Shown piece after piece: positions 31,260 to 38,816 of a stretch of DNA of 64,000 bases. The notes under the pieces were generated by a model. It saw only the letters and a program-made list of their open reading frames with translations. It was not told where the DNA came from and did not search any database. Position 1 is the stretch's first letter. Every line of letters begins with the position of its first letter. This DNA comes from Terriglobia bacterium (GTDB lineage Bacteria > Acidobacteriota > Terriglobia > Bryobacterales > Bryobacteraceae): the NCBI GenBank assembly GCA_020073305.1, contig JAIQFK010000009.1:124001-188000 (forward strand), in the 5' to 3' direction. The position numbers were made by a program, and so were the translations under genes.

Positions 31260-32642
31260 CTATCGGCTCACTACCGGTTTACCGTACTCATCCAGATGCG
31301 GATACGGGCCGCCGATCCGGAACTGATCGAGAATGTAGTCATCGTACTGCGGCGTGGGCGCCAAGTACCCGCCCTTGCGGATATGCTCTTTTACCACCTC
31401 CTCGTTCAGTTCCACCCCAAGCCCCGGCACATCCGGTACCGCGATGTAGCCCCTGTCTACGATCGGTTTCGATGGTCCCCTCACCAGGTCCCCCCACCAG
31501 GGAATGTCTATCGCGTGGTTCTCCATCGCCAGCATGTCCTTTAGTGTTGCTGCCATGTGCACGGAGGCCATGCACCCCACCGGCGATCCCGCGAAGTGAA
31601 TGGCCGTCTGAATGGCGTGCATGGACGCGTAATCAGCGATGCGTTTGGTCTCGCGGATCCCGCCCGCCGTCAGCGGGTCCGGATGGATGATGTCGATTGC
31701 GCGATTGTCGATCAGTTCCCTAAAGCCTTCCTCCAGCCCGAAGAGGCTCTCGCCGGTGGCTATCGGCGTCCTAGTGGCCTCTTTCAGCTCTTTATAGCCG
31801 CGCCAGTTTTTCGGCGCGTCGCTGCCCGGCCCCAGGTTGCCAATATCAATCATGTCTTCTGCCCAGGCCAGGTCATATTTTTCGAATGCCCGCGCATACC
31901 GGATGCTGTCCTTCACGGTCAACGCGCCAAAGTGATCCGCTGCCAGCGGCGCCTCCCATCCAATCGCGTCGCGCACCGCCTGAATGTATTCGCACATGTA
32001 CTCCAGGCCTTTCTCCGTGGCCACCCGGCCGTCGTTCACGGCACCGGGCCTGTCGGCGACCATGTGCGTCCCGAGGTCCATCTTGAAAAATGTGAAGCCC
32101 TGCGCCTTTCTTGCTTTGAAACGTTCGGCATAGATCTTCGGATCCCGGCTTTCGGTGGTATCGCAATAGATGCGGATTTTGTCCCGATACTTGGAGCCGA
32201 TCAGGCGCCAGGCCGGCACGCCGTACACTTTGCCGGCGATGTCGTGGAGCGCCATGTCCACGGCGCTGTATCCGCCGCCCATCCGCTGGTGGTTGGCGAA
32301 ATTGCGGAGGCTGTCAAGAAGCGGCTCGATGGATAGCGGATTTTTGCCAACGAGATGGGGCTTCAACACGAGCGCAGTGCCTTCCCGGCCCGCGTCACGC
32401 GCTTCGCCCAGGCCGTAAACTCCCTGGTTTGTGTCGATCCGGATGATGGGGTAGTCGTAGTTCGACGCCACCAGAACGAACCGCATGTCCGTGATTTTTA
32501 ACTGGCTCGGCGCAGAATTGCGGTTGAAGCTCGCCGGGCTTGTTGCCTGCGCACCCGCGGCACTCCGGCTCATCTTGAACATTCCCGCGAAAACACCGGC
32601 GCTCACCAGAAACCGCCTGCGATTGAATCGAGGTCCAGTCAT
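31260..32642 (-). CDS. Tat-exported mandelate racemase/enolase-superfamily enzyme
   Basis: 460 residues. The N-terminus NRRRFLVSAGVFAGM is a twin-arginine signal. The capping domain is followed by a barrel with GFTFFKMDLG (strand-2 Lys), LAADHFG (metal Asp), WAEDMID (metal Glu), TGESLFG (third metal Glu) and TAIHFAGSP (His on strand 7). This set matches the mandelate racemase or sugar-acid dehydratase subgroups, which abstract a proton alpha to a carboxylate. Typical substrates are aldonic or uronic acids such as gluconate, galactonate or mannonate. It heads the operon with the GH42-like protein. An exported member of this usually cytoplasmic family is unusual, although common in Acidobacteriota. 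Specificity is not deducible here. Confidence 0.85.
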   Translation of the reverse strand: MTGPRFNRRRFLVSAGVFAGMFKMSRSAAGAQATSPASFNRNSAPSQLKITDMRFVLVASNYDYPIIRIDTNQGVYGLGEARDAGREGTALVLKPHLVGKNPLSIEPLLDSLRNFANHQRMGGGYSAVDMALHDIAGKVYGVPAWRLIGSKYRDKIRIYCDTTESRDPKIYAERFKARKAQGFTFFKMDLGTHMVADRPGAVNDGRVATEKGLEYMCEYIQAVRDAIGWEAPLAADHFGALTVKDSIRYARAFEKYDLAWAEDMIDIGNLGPGSDAPKNWRGYKELKEATRTPIATGESLFGLEEGFRELIDNRAIDIIHPDPLTAGGIRETKRIADYASMHAIQTAIHFAGSPVGCMASVHMAATLKDMLAMENHAIDIPWWGDLVRGPSKPIVDRGYIAVPDVPGLGVELNEEVVKEHIRKGGYLAPTPQYDDYILDQFRIGGPYPHLDEYGKPVVSR

Positions 32643-32848
32643 TAAGTCCGCTCCTTATTGCGTACGAGCGTATCACCTCGAACACATGGTGGGAACATTG
32701 AGAGGAAGCGGCGAGCTCGATGCGAATAGCCGCCGTTGAAGCCACTCGGAGACGAATATCGGATCGAAAAGACTGAGGTCTCTGGATCCCTGCGACGCCA
32801 GGTCTTGCCTTTGGATTGGCAATGGCAACTTCGAATAAGCAACAGTTG

Positions 32849-33037
32849 CTAGTTTGCGTAGCTCTCTAGAAACCCACACTTCGTACAACGGAACGTGCGG
32901 ATCGTTCGGCGCTCTCGGCCACGGACATTGACGCCGAGCCAAAAACTCTTCTGTGGGGGACCCTCGATCCAAACAGCCAGCCTCTGGCCAGCGAGGAACC
33001 CTTCTTCCATTTCAGCGTTACATTTCGGACAGGTCAT
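32849..33037 (-). CDS. Small zinc-ribbon protein (DUF6487-like)
   Basis: 62 residues beginning MTCPKCNAEMEEGFL and ending RCTKCGFLESYAN. The two CxxC pairs, about 45 residues apart, form a zinc ribbon. The centre holds the conserved GPPQKSFWLG segment. The arrangement matches a small family of stand-alone bacterial zinc ribbons of unknown function (DUF6487, from memory). It stands alone between the enolase-superfamily gene and the PLP decarboxylase. No signal peptide or membrane segment is present. Confidence 0.82.
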   Translation of the reverse strand: MTCPKCNAEMEEGFLAGQRLAVWIEGPPQKSFWLGVNVRGRERRTIRTFRCTKCGFLESYAN

Positions 33038-33185
33038 GGGCGGATTGTATTATGTATAAGATTTATTCGAAAAGCAGTGTTGCTGAGGTTGCCCGCCCAG
33101 GTTTGCCACAGGGAGAAGCGACTGAATTGTGCAACAAATCCGGACATACTATGGAAGGGCAATCAACCGGCTACCATCGAGGAAG

Positions 33186-34529
33186 ATGAGAGCTCTCTTG
33201 AACCTGACGGCAGAGACCGCGGCGCGATACCTGGAGAACCTGGAGGACCGCAGCGTGGCGCCTTCGCCGGAGGCGCTGGTGGGACTGACGGAGTTAAACG
33301 AGCCTTTGCCCGAGCTGCCGATGGACGCCGGATGCGTGCTTGAGATGCTCGATCGCATCGGTTCGCCGGCCACAATGGGCATGGCCGGCCGGCGGTATTT
33401 CGGATTCGTGATCGGAGGCTCGCTTCCGGCGGCGCTGGCGGCGAACTGGCTGGCGGGCGCCTGGGATCAGTGCCCGGGTCTGTTCGCGGCGTCGCCGATC
33501 GGGACCGTGCTGGAAGAGGTTTCCCTGATCTGGCTGCTGGACGCGCTGAAGCTTCCGGCCGGTTCCGGCGGAGCATTCGTGACCGGCGCCACAGTGGCTA
33601 ACCTCACTGCGCTGGCAGCGGCGCGGCATGCGGTGCTGGCGCGCCACGGATGGGACGTCGACGCCGACGGGCTGTTCGGTGCGCCGCCGATCACGGTAGT
33701 TGTGGGAGACGAAGTGCATCCGTCGCTGATCAAGGCGCTGGGAATGCTCGGCTTGGGGCGTTCGCGCGTGGTGCGGGTTCCGGTGGATGGTCAGGGTCGC
33801 ATGCTGGCTGCTGAAATGCCGCCTCTAAGCGGACCGGCAATCGTCTGCCTGCAGGCGGGAAATGTGAACACGGGCGCGTTCGATCCGGCGGCGGAGATTT
33901 GCGTGCGGGCTCACTTGGCGGGAGCGTGGGTGCACGTCGATGGTGCTTTCGGGCTATGGGCGGCGTCGAGCCCGAAGTATGCGCACCTGGTAAAAGGCGT
34001 GGCGGATGCCGATTCCTGGGCCACCGACGCACACAAGTGGCTGAATGTGCCGTACGACAGCGGTTTGGCATTCGTGAGAAACGCCGCGGCGCTGAAGAGC
34101 GCGATGTCACTGACGGCCGCGTATCTGCCGCAGGGCGGACATCGCGAGCCTTCGCAGTACACGCCGGAGCTTTCCCGGCGGGCGCGCGGTGTGGAGATCT
34201 GGGCGGCTCTGAAGTCGCTGGGACGCTCCGGCCTCGCGGACCTGATCGAGCGGAACTGTCGCCTTGCCCGGCGTTTCGCCGAAGCACTTGAGCAAGGCGG
34301 CTGCGAGATTCTGAATGAAGTGGTGCTCAACCAGGTCTTGGTTTCATTCGGCGACGCTGCCCGCACCCGGCAGGTGATCGAGCGAGTACAGCGAGATGGC
34401 ACCTGCTGGTGCGGTCCGACAGAGTGGCAGGGTCGGACGGCGATGCGCATCAGTGTGTCGTCGTGGGCGACGCGGGATGAGGATGTAGAACGAAGCGTGG
34501 CTGCGATTTTGCGTGCAGCGGTCATGTAG
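33186..34529 (+). CDS. PLP-dependent group II decarboxylase-like protein
   Basis: 447 residues from ATG 33186. A GTG at 33129 in the same frame would add 19 residues with no family resemblance. The fold-type I signature is TDAHKWLNVPYD, whose Lys should bind PLP, preceded by AWVHVDGAFGLWA with the Asp that contacts the pyridine ring. Earlier, GAFVTGATVANLTAL forms the phosphate-binding region. Close relatives are annotated as aspartate, tyrosine or aromatic-L-amino-acid decarboxylases or as aminotransferase-like proteins. The substrate is unknown. It stands alone with no co-directed neighbour. Confidence 0.85.
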   Translation: MRALLNLTAETAARYLENLEDRSVAPSPEALVGLTELNEPLPELPMDAGCVLEMLDRIGSPATMGMAGRRYFGFVIGGSLPAALAANWLAGAWDQCPGLFAASPIGTVLEEVSLIWLLDALKLPAGSGGAFVTGATVANLTALAAARHAVLARHGWDVDADGLFGAPPITVVVGDEVHPSLIKALGMLGLGRSRVVRVPVDGQGRMLAAEMPPLSGPAIVCLQAGNVNTGAFDPAAEICVRAHLAGAWVHVDGAFGLWAASSPKYAHLVKGVADADSWATDAHKWLNVPYDSGLAFVRNAAALKSAMSLTAAYLPQGGHREPSQYTPELSRRARGVEIWAALKSLGRSGLADLIERNCRLARRFAEALEQGGCEILNEVVLNQVLVSFGDAARTRQVIERVQRDGTCWCGPTEWQGRTAMRISVSSWATRDEDVERSVAAILRAAVM

Positions 34530-34996
34530 GATTGCAGGCCGCGCGTATCACGCTCATGGCCGCCCCTCTTGACCTGTGACAGCGCCGCGGCATCTCGGGC
34601 CCACGCGACACATGCCATCCAACATTGGGGGTCTGGATCGCCGAGAAGCCGCATTTCCGTTACCCGTTTGACACTTTCGAGCGAAACATCTCCAAAGGCA
34701 AACACGCCAGGAACGCTTGTTTCGAAAGCGAGCATCACCCGTCTTGCTGTGTTGATCATCAGCTTGTCTCCATACCAGATAGTGCCGGTTGCAGCGTCGC
34801 GAAGCGACCCGAAGAAGGGTATTTCTCCATACCACCATCGAGGGATGGTGGTGATCATTCGAAGGAGTTAGCTGAAAGACCCTCAATGTCGTGATGTCCT
34901 GGATTGGCCAGTCCAACATACTCGCCGCATGGAGAACATCGTGAGACCCGGAGAAGGCCAAACCATCGAGAAACTCAAACGCTTAAGGAGAATGCT
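34530..34996. other. Non-coding stretch with a thioredoxin reductase relic
   Basis: 467 bp between the PLP enzyme and the epoxide hydrolase. Apart from the relic listed separately on the minus strand, no gene is supported. The last 12 bases carry the ribosome binding site of the epoxide hydrolase (AAGGAG at 34985-34990). Minus-strand frames here and across the PLP gene are antisense shadows. Confidence 0.5.
34661..34732 (-). pseudogene. Relic of a thioredoxin reductase-like flavoprotein (C-terminal FAD motif)
   Basis: On the minus strand the translation reads AFETSVPGVFAFGDVSLESVKRV. This closely matches the segment of thioredoxin reductases that contacts FAD near the C-terminus, typically ETSxPGVFAAGDVRxGSVKRV. 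Neither the N-terminal nucleotide-binding motifs nor the following ASAVGEG-type helix can be found in any frame nearby. This is therefore a 24-codon remnant, not a gene. It implies that a trxB-like gene once lay here on the minus strand and was removed or eroded. Confidence 0.6.
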
Positions 34997-36232
34997 ATGA
35001 CCAAACTCGAAACTATGACTGAAGTTGCTCAACAGACGGACCGTGATAAGACCGCGATTCGTCCGTTTCATGTGAATGTTCCGGAAGAGGAACTTACCGA
35101 ATTGCGCAGGCGCATCAAGGCGACCAAGTGGCCTGAACGAGAAACGGTTACAGATGCGTCGCAAGGAGTACAGCTCGCGACGATTCAGGCCCTCGCGCGA
35201 TATTGGGCGACAGAGTACGACTGGCGCAAGGTCGAGGCGAAACTGAACGCCGTGCCGAATTTCATGACCGAGATCGACGGGCTGGACATCCATTTCATCC
35301 ACGTTCGTTCAAAACACGAAAATGCGTTGCCGCTCATCGTTACCCACGGATGGCCCGGCTCGATCATCGAACAGATGAAGATCATCGATCCGCTGGCCAA
35401 TCCCACCGCACACGGCGGAAATGCATCCGATGCGTTCCACCTGGTGATCCCGTCAATGCCGGGCTACGGATACTCAGGCAAACCGACCACCACAGGGTGG
35501 GATGTTGCCCACATCGCGCGTGCCTGGGTCGTGCTGATGAAGCGCCTCGGGTACACGAAATTCGTGGCGCAAGGCGGCGATTGGGGTGCGGTCATCACGG
35601 AACAAATGGGCGTGCAGGCGGCTCCGGAGTTGCTCGGCATTCACACCAACATGCCCGGCATCTTTCCGGCCGACATTGATGGGGCGGCTTCTTCCGGCGC
35701 GCCGGCGCCATCGGGTCTCTCCGCCGATGAGAAACTCGCTTACGACCGTCTGCAGTTCGTTTATCAAAAGGGAATCGCCTACGGGTTCCAGATGGGTCTG
35801 CGACCGCAGACATTATACGGAATCGCGGACTCACCCGTCGGCCTGGCGGCTTACTTCCTTGATCACGACGCACGCAGCTACGAGTTGATCTCACGCGTCT
35901 TTCAAGGACAAGCCGAGGGCCTCACGCGCGACGACATTCTCGACAACATCACGATCACCTGGTTGACGAACACGGCGCTTTCCGGCGCCCGTCTCTATTG
36001 GGAGAATTGGGGCAAACTCGGGTATTTCAATGCCAAAGGCGTCTCTGTCCCGGTTGCCGTGAGCGTCTTTCCTGACGAGCTCTATCCAGCTCCGCGGAGT
36101 TGGGCAGAGAAAGCGTATCCCAAACTGATCCATTACAACAAGCTCGACAAAGGCGGTCACTTTGCGGCGTGGGAACAGCCGAAACTCTTGTCAGAGGAAC
36201 TTCGCGCCGGTTTCAGATCACTGCGCAATTGA
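34997..36232 (+). CDS. Epoxide hydrolase-family alpha/beta hydrolase (EHN domain)
   Basis: 411 residues from ATG 34997, supported by AAGGAG six bases upstream. The EHN domain is at residues about 20-125 ([26 protein letters not shown]). The alpha/beta hydrolase core has the oxyanion motif HGWPGS (117-122) and the nucleophile Asp195 in GGDWGA. Later LYWENW supplies a lid Tyr, FPDELYP an acid and KGGHFAAWE the catalytic His. This is the full set for microsomal-type epoxide hydrolases, which open epoxides through an alkyl-enzyme ester. No signal peptide is present. It is a single-gene unit; the substrate is unknown. Confidence 0.92.
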   Translation: MTKLETMTEVAQQTDRDKTAIRPFHVNVPEEELTELRRRIKATKWPERETVTDASQGVQLATIQALARYWATEYDWRKVEAKLNAVPNFMTEIDGLDIHFIHVRSKHENALPLIVTHGWPGSIIEQMKIIDPLANPTAHGGNASDAFHLVIPSMPGYGYSGKPTTTGWDVAHIARAWVVLMKRLGYTKFVAQGGDWGAVITEQMGVQAAPELLGIHTNMPGIFPADIDGAASSGAPAPSGLSADEKLAYDRLQFVYQKGIAYGFQMGLRPQTLYGIADSPVGLAAYFLDHDARSYELISRVFQGQAEGLTRDDILDNITITWLTNTALSGARLYWENWGKLGYFNAKGVSVPVAVSVFPDELYPAPRSWAEKAYPKLIHYNKLDKGGHFAAWEQPKLLSEELRAGFRSLRN

Positions 36233-36261
36233 GCGGCAGAGGAATTCGCTCACACTTCCGC

Positions 36262-36296
36262 AGCCCGCCTGTTGCGGTCGGCGCGATCGGCGGGCT
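36262..36296 (+). terminator. Inverted repeat after the epoxide hydrolase gene
   Basis: AGCCCGCC at 36262-36269 pairs with GGCGGGCT at 36289-36296 across a 19-nt loop, 30 bp beyond the stop codon. There is no T-run, so it is at best a weak or Rho-assisted terminator. Confidence 0.3.
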
Positions 36297-36331
36297 ACGG
36301 CCTATTCGAAATTCGACAGGAGGTCATCGGG

Positions 36332-36457
36332 ATGTATAACGCTCCTCAGTACCGAAGTCCCGCGACCGATTGTTGGCGTGTAGTCGGCTTCGCTGAGATC
36401 TGGTTCCTTCTGGCTTTTGAGCGGTTGGGCATGGTTAACGGCCTACTCGCAAACTGA
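36332..36457 (+). CDS. Possible 41-residue small protein with a strong ribosome binding site
   Basis: The frame starts MYNAPQYRSP and ends RLGMVNGLLAN. A perfect AGGAGG (36319-36324) lies seven bases before the ATG, unusually strong for this window. The middle is hydrophobic (VVGFAEIWFLLAF), possibly a membrane segment. No family is recognised, and it could be the surviving start of a longer lost gene. Codon usage is not clearly that of a real gene. Confidence 0.25.
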   Translation: MYNAPQYRSPATDCWRVVGFAEIWFLLAFERLGMVNGLLAN

Positions 36458-36476
36458 CCACCAGCGTCTTCGCCTG

Positions 36477-36971
36477 CTACGCTTTCAGATTCTCTGGAAT
36501 CAGCTTCTCGACGATGATCACGTCGCGCCAGACGCCGTCCAGTTTGCCGTGTTTTTCGTAGGCGCCCACTTCGCGAAAGCCCAGCGCGCGGATGAGTCTC
36601 CGGCTGGCGTGATTCTCCGGGAAGATGCGGGACACCAGCTTCCAATAGCCGGCCTGCTGCGCGGATTCGAGCAGAGCCGCCAACGCCATCCGGCCCGCGC
36701 CGCGGCCACGCGAGGCACGCGAGACGTACACCGAAACCTCCGCGATCCCCGCGTAGCACTCCCGCGGCCGGTAGAGCGAAGTCGCGGCGAACGCGATAAC
36801 CTCGTCTCCCTCCTCGACCACCACAAGGGGATGCACTCCATCGAACCAACCACGCACGTCATCAGCGGAGCGGGGCCGCGTCTCAAAAGTCGCAACACGG
36901 TCTCGAATGCCTTCGTTGTAAATGTGAGCGATCGCGGCAGCATCGTCAGCGGTGGCGGTCCGGGCACGCAT
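36477..36971 (-). CDS. GNAT N-acetyltransferase, ArsN1/phosphinothricin acetyltransferase-like
   Basis: 164 residues from ATG 36971, two bases after the stop of the AhpD-like gene, so an operon is likely. A longer frame to 37127 overlaps that gene and is rejected. The sequence shows the PAT/ArsN subfamily pattern: IYNEGIRDRVATFETRPRS at the start, ECYAGIAEVSVYVS, the acetyl-CoA loop RGRGAGRMAL, then KLVSRIFPENHASRRL and GKLDGVWRDVIIVE. Relatives acetylate the amino group of phosphinothricin, arsinothricin or methionine sulfoximine-like compounds. The exact substrate cannot be settled. The coupling with a redox thiol/selenol enzyme may hint at a detoxification role. Confidence 0.8.
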   Translation of the reverse strand: MRARTATADDAAAIAHIYNEGIRDRVATFETRPRSADDVRGWFDGVHPLVVVEEGDEVIAFAATSLYRPRECYAGIAEVSVYVSRASRGRGAGRMALAALLESAQQAGYWKLVSRIFPENHASRRLIRALGFREVGAYEKHGKLDGVWRDVIIVEKLIPENLKA

Positions 36972-36973
36972 GG

Positions 36974-37567
36974 CTAGTACACGTAGCCGCGTTCCGCAAG
37001 GCGTTTCCCCGATTGCCGGTGATCCTCCTCGGTCATCTCGCAGACTCCCGAGGAGTCGATCCAGCGGTTGTAAAAGTTGAACAGCGCGCACACATTGATG
37101 GCATCGTAAACGGCTTCGTCGCTCCAACCGGCGCGATGCAGCTGATCGATATCTTGCTGCCCGATGGTGAAGGATTCCCGGTTCACTTTGGTGATGAACC
37201 GGAACAGCGCCTTTTCCGCGTCAGAAATCGGCGCGCTGGCGTAATCCGCCAGCACCGCGTCCACCAGCGCGGGATTGCCCAGCAGTTCCGCCGCAACTGC
37301 GGCGTGACTCTTGATTCAAAACGGGCACTGGTTGCGCGACGAAGTAAACGCCGCGATCAGCTCCCTCTGCCCGGCGCTAAGCGGCGATGGCCCGCGCATG
37401 ATCTCTTGCGTGAGCCGGCTCAGGTGCTGGCCCACACTGGGCTTGTAGCGGATCATGTGAAAGATTTGCGGGATGGTGGCGCCGGCGGCCTTCATCTTCT
37501 CGATCATGGCCTCATAAGGACCGGATCCGGTCTTGTTCTCAACGTCCGGCAGGAACATCGGCTTCAT
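36974..37567 (-). CDS. Candidate selenoprotein: AhpD/peroxidase-related (CMD fold) protein with in-frame TGA at CxxU
   Basis: The frame from ATG 37567 (GGAG eight bases upstream) to TAG at 36974 has 197 codons with one in-frame TGA at 37316-37318 (codon 84). Before it the protein reads GQRELIAAFTSSRNQCPF; after it, IKSHAAVAAELLGNPALVDA and so on to the end. AhpD enzymes use Glu, Cys, Cys and His spaced E-x11-C-x2-C-x3-H. Here Glu69, Cys81, codon 84 and His88 have exactly that spacing, so the TGA sits at the catalytic Cys. Both halves match the peroxidase-related/AhpD-like family, 113 codons downstream included. A hairpin follows the TGA. Read as selenocysteine, it would be a CxxU peroxidase-like enzyme. 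A recent nonsense mutation is the alternative. The GNAT gene follows by 2 bp. Confidence 0.78.
37289..37304 (-). promoter_or_regulatory. SECIS-like hairpin downstream of the in-frame TGA
   Basis: On the minus-strand mRNA, eleven bases after the UGA, CGCCGC (37304-37299) pairs perfectly with GCGGCG (37294-37289) around the four-base loop AGUU (37298-37295). AGU and ACU outside the stem can extend it across a 2x2 internal loop. Bacterial SECIS elements need a short stable stem with a G in the first two loop positions, placed roughly 16-37 nt from the UGA. Here the loop G is the 22nd base counted from the U of UGA. In E. coli fdhF a GU in the loop contacts SelB. No bulged U is seen. The hairpin could be chance in GC-rich coding DNA. 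Confidence 0.55.
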
Positions 37568-37575
37568 GCGATAGA

Positions 37576-37590
37576 CTCCGAATAACGGAG
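37576..37590. promoter_or_regulatory. Palindrome giving both divergent genes a Shine-Dalgarno
   Basis: CTCCG-AATAA-CGGAG lies in the 32-bp gap between the AhpD-like gene (minus, ATG 37567) and mscS (plus, ATG 37600). On each strand it supplies GGAG, eight bases before the minus start and nine before the plus start. The gap is too short for two ordinary promoters, so at least one promoter must lie inside the opposite gene. The palindrome might also be a regulator site, but that is speculation. Confidence 0.5.
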
Positions 37591-37599
37591 AATAGCTGA

Positions 37600-38658
37600 A
37601 TGGAATCGATCCGGCAAATGGCCCTGCATGACCCCCTGAGACTGGTGGCGCCGCTTTGCCTGCTCTTGATTACGGTCGCGGCCGGTTTTCTGCTGAGGCG
37701 GGTGCTGTTCCGGGCGCTGCACCGCTGGGGCGAGAGGAACTCGAGCCGGGTGGATACGGTTCTGACTCAGAGCCTCGGCGGGCCCATCCTGATCTGGTCG
37801 CTGATGATCGGAATTTACTTTGCCACCGAGACTCTGGACCTGCCCGATCGGTCGACGCGCCTCATCGAGCGCACCCTGGTGATCCTGACAATCCTCTCCC
37901 TCACCATGATGGCTTCGCGGCTGGCCGGCAACCTGGTCCGGTTCTACGGGACGCGCGTGCAGGGAGCCATGCCGGTGACGACGCTGACGCAGAATCTTGC
38001 GCAGTTGTCGATTGTGCTGGTGGGGATTCTGGTCCTGCTGCACCAGCTCGGCGTCTCGGTGACGCCCATTCTCACGGCGTTCGGCGTGGGCGGGCTGGCG
38101 GTGGCGCTGGCGTTGCAGGACACGCTCTCGAACCTGTTCGCCGGGTTTTACGTCAGCGTGGCCGGCCAAGTGAGGCCCGGAGACTACATCAAGCTGAGCA
38201 CCGGCGAAGAGGGTAACGTCGCGGACATCACCTGGCGCAGCACGACGGTGCGGGCGCCGTCCAATAACCTGATCATCATTCCGAATGCCAAGCTGGCGCA
38301 GGCGATTGTCACGAATTATTTCCTTCCGGAACGCCGAATGTCGCTGAGCATTCCGGTGAGCGTGAGTTACAGCAGTGATCCGGACCAAGTGGAGAGGCTG
38401 CTTCTGGAAGTAGCCAAGACGGCGGCGGCCGAGGTCCCCGGGCTTCTGGCCGAGCCCGCACCATCGGTGCAGCTTATCCCCGGATTTGGCGATTCCGCGC
38501 TGAACTTCACCGTCAACTGCAATGTCGCGGAGTTTGTTGCGCAGTACCGGGTTCAACACGAGCTTCGCAAGCGCATTCTGAAACGACTACGGACAGAGCA
38601 GATAGAGATGCCCTTTCCCACGCGGACCGTTTATCTGCGGGGTGAAGCCGGCGGCTAA
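37600..38658 (+). CDS. MscS-family mechanosensitive channel
   Basis: 352 residues. Four hydrophobic segments span residues about 10-180. The last, ILTAFGVGGLAVALALQDTLSNLFAGF, is the pore-lining TM3 signature with the Gly/Ala packing pattern. The soft beta domain follows (VRPGDYIKLSTGEEGNVADITWRSTTVRAPSNNLIIIPNAKL, read in short pieces), then the alpha/beta vestibule domain. Such channels open on hypo-osmotic shock and release solutes. Translation uses GGAG in the shared palindrome upstream. It converges on the beta-propeller gene. Confidence 0.93.
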   Translation: MESIRQMALHDPLRLVAPLCLLLITVAAGFLLRRVLFRALHRWGERNSSRVDTVLTQSLGGPILIWSLMIGIYFATETLDLPDRSTRLIERTLVILTILSLTMMASRLAGNLVRFYGTRVQGAMPVTTLTQNLAQLSIVLVGILVLLHQLGVSVTPILTAFGVGGLAVALALQDTLSNLFAGFYVSVAGQVRPGDYIKLSTGEEGNVADITWRSTTVRAPSNNLIIIPNAKLAQAIVTNYFLPERRMSLSIPVSVSYSSDPDQVERLLLEVAKTAAAEVPGLLAEPAPSVQLIPGFGDSALNFTVNCNVAEFVAQYRVQHELRKRILKRLRTEQIEMPFPTRTVYLRGEAGG

Positions 38659-38775
38659 GCCTTGCCGCGCCATGCTACCCTTGCAGTTGGCTGGCCGCAA
38701 CTTGCAGGTTCTCAAACGGTTCACTCCATTGGGAAGGCTGTTTGGCGCGGCCAGCCGCTCATCGGAAAACGGGAG

Positions 38776-38810
38776 CGCCGGCCGGGAAGAAGCGAGTTTC
38801 CCGGCCGGCG
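38776..38810. terminator. Perfect 13-bp inverted repeat between convergent genes
   Basis: CGCCGGCCGGGAA (38776-38788) pairs exactly with TTCCCGGCCGGCG (38798-38810) around a 9-nt loop. It lies 117 bp after mscS and 6 bp after the stop of the convergent beta-propeller gene at 38817. The very stable stem, placed between two converging genes, fits a bidirectional terminator, though no long T-run follows. Confidence 0.65.
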
Positions 38811-38816
38811 TATCGC

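Noticed and set aside
33911-34858. 315-residue minus-strand open frame containing the thioredoxin reductase relic
   Set aside because: Only 24 codons match the family. The rest is antisense to the PLP enzyme, so it was listed as a relic, not as a gene.
36974-37567. Two separate genes (37316-37567 and 36974-37264) instead of one with a TGA
   Set aside because: Both parts are in the same frame and together make one AhpD-like domain with the TGA at a catalytic position. The second part has no ribosome binding site.
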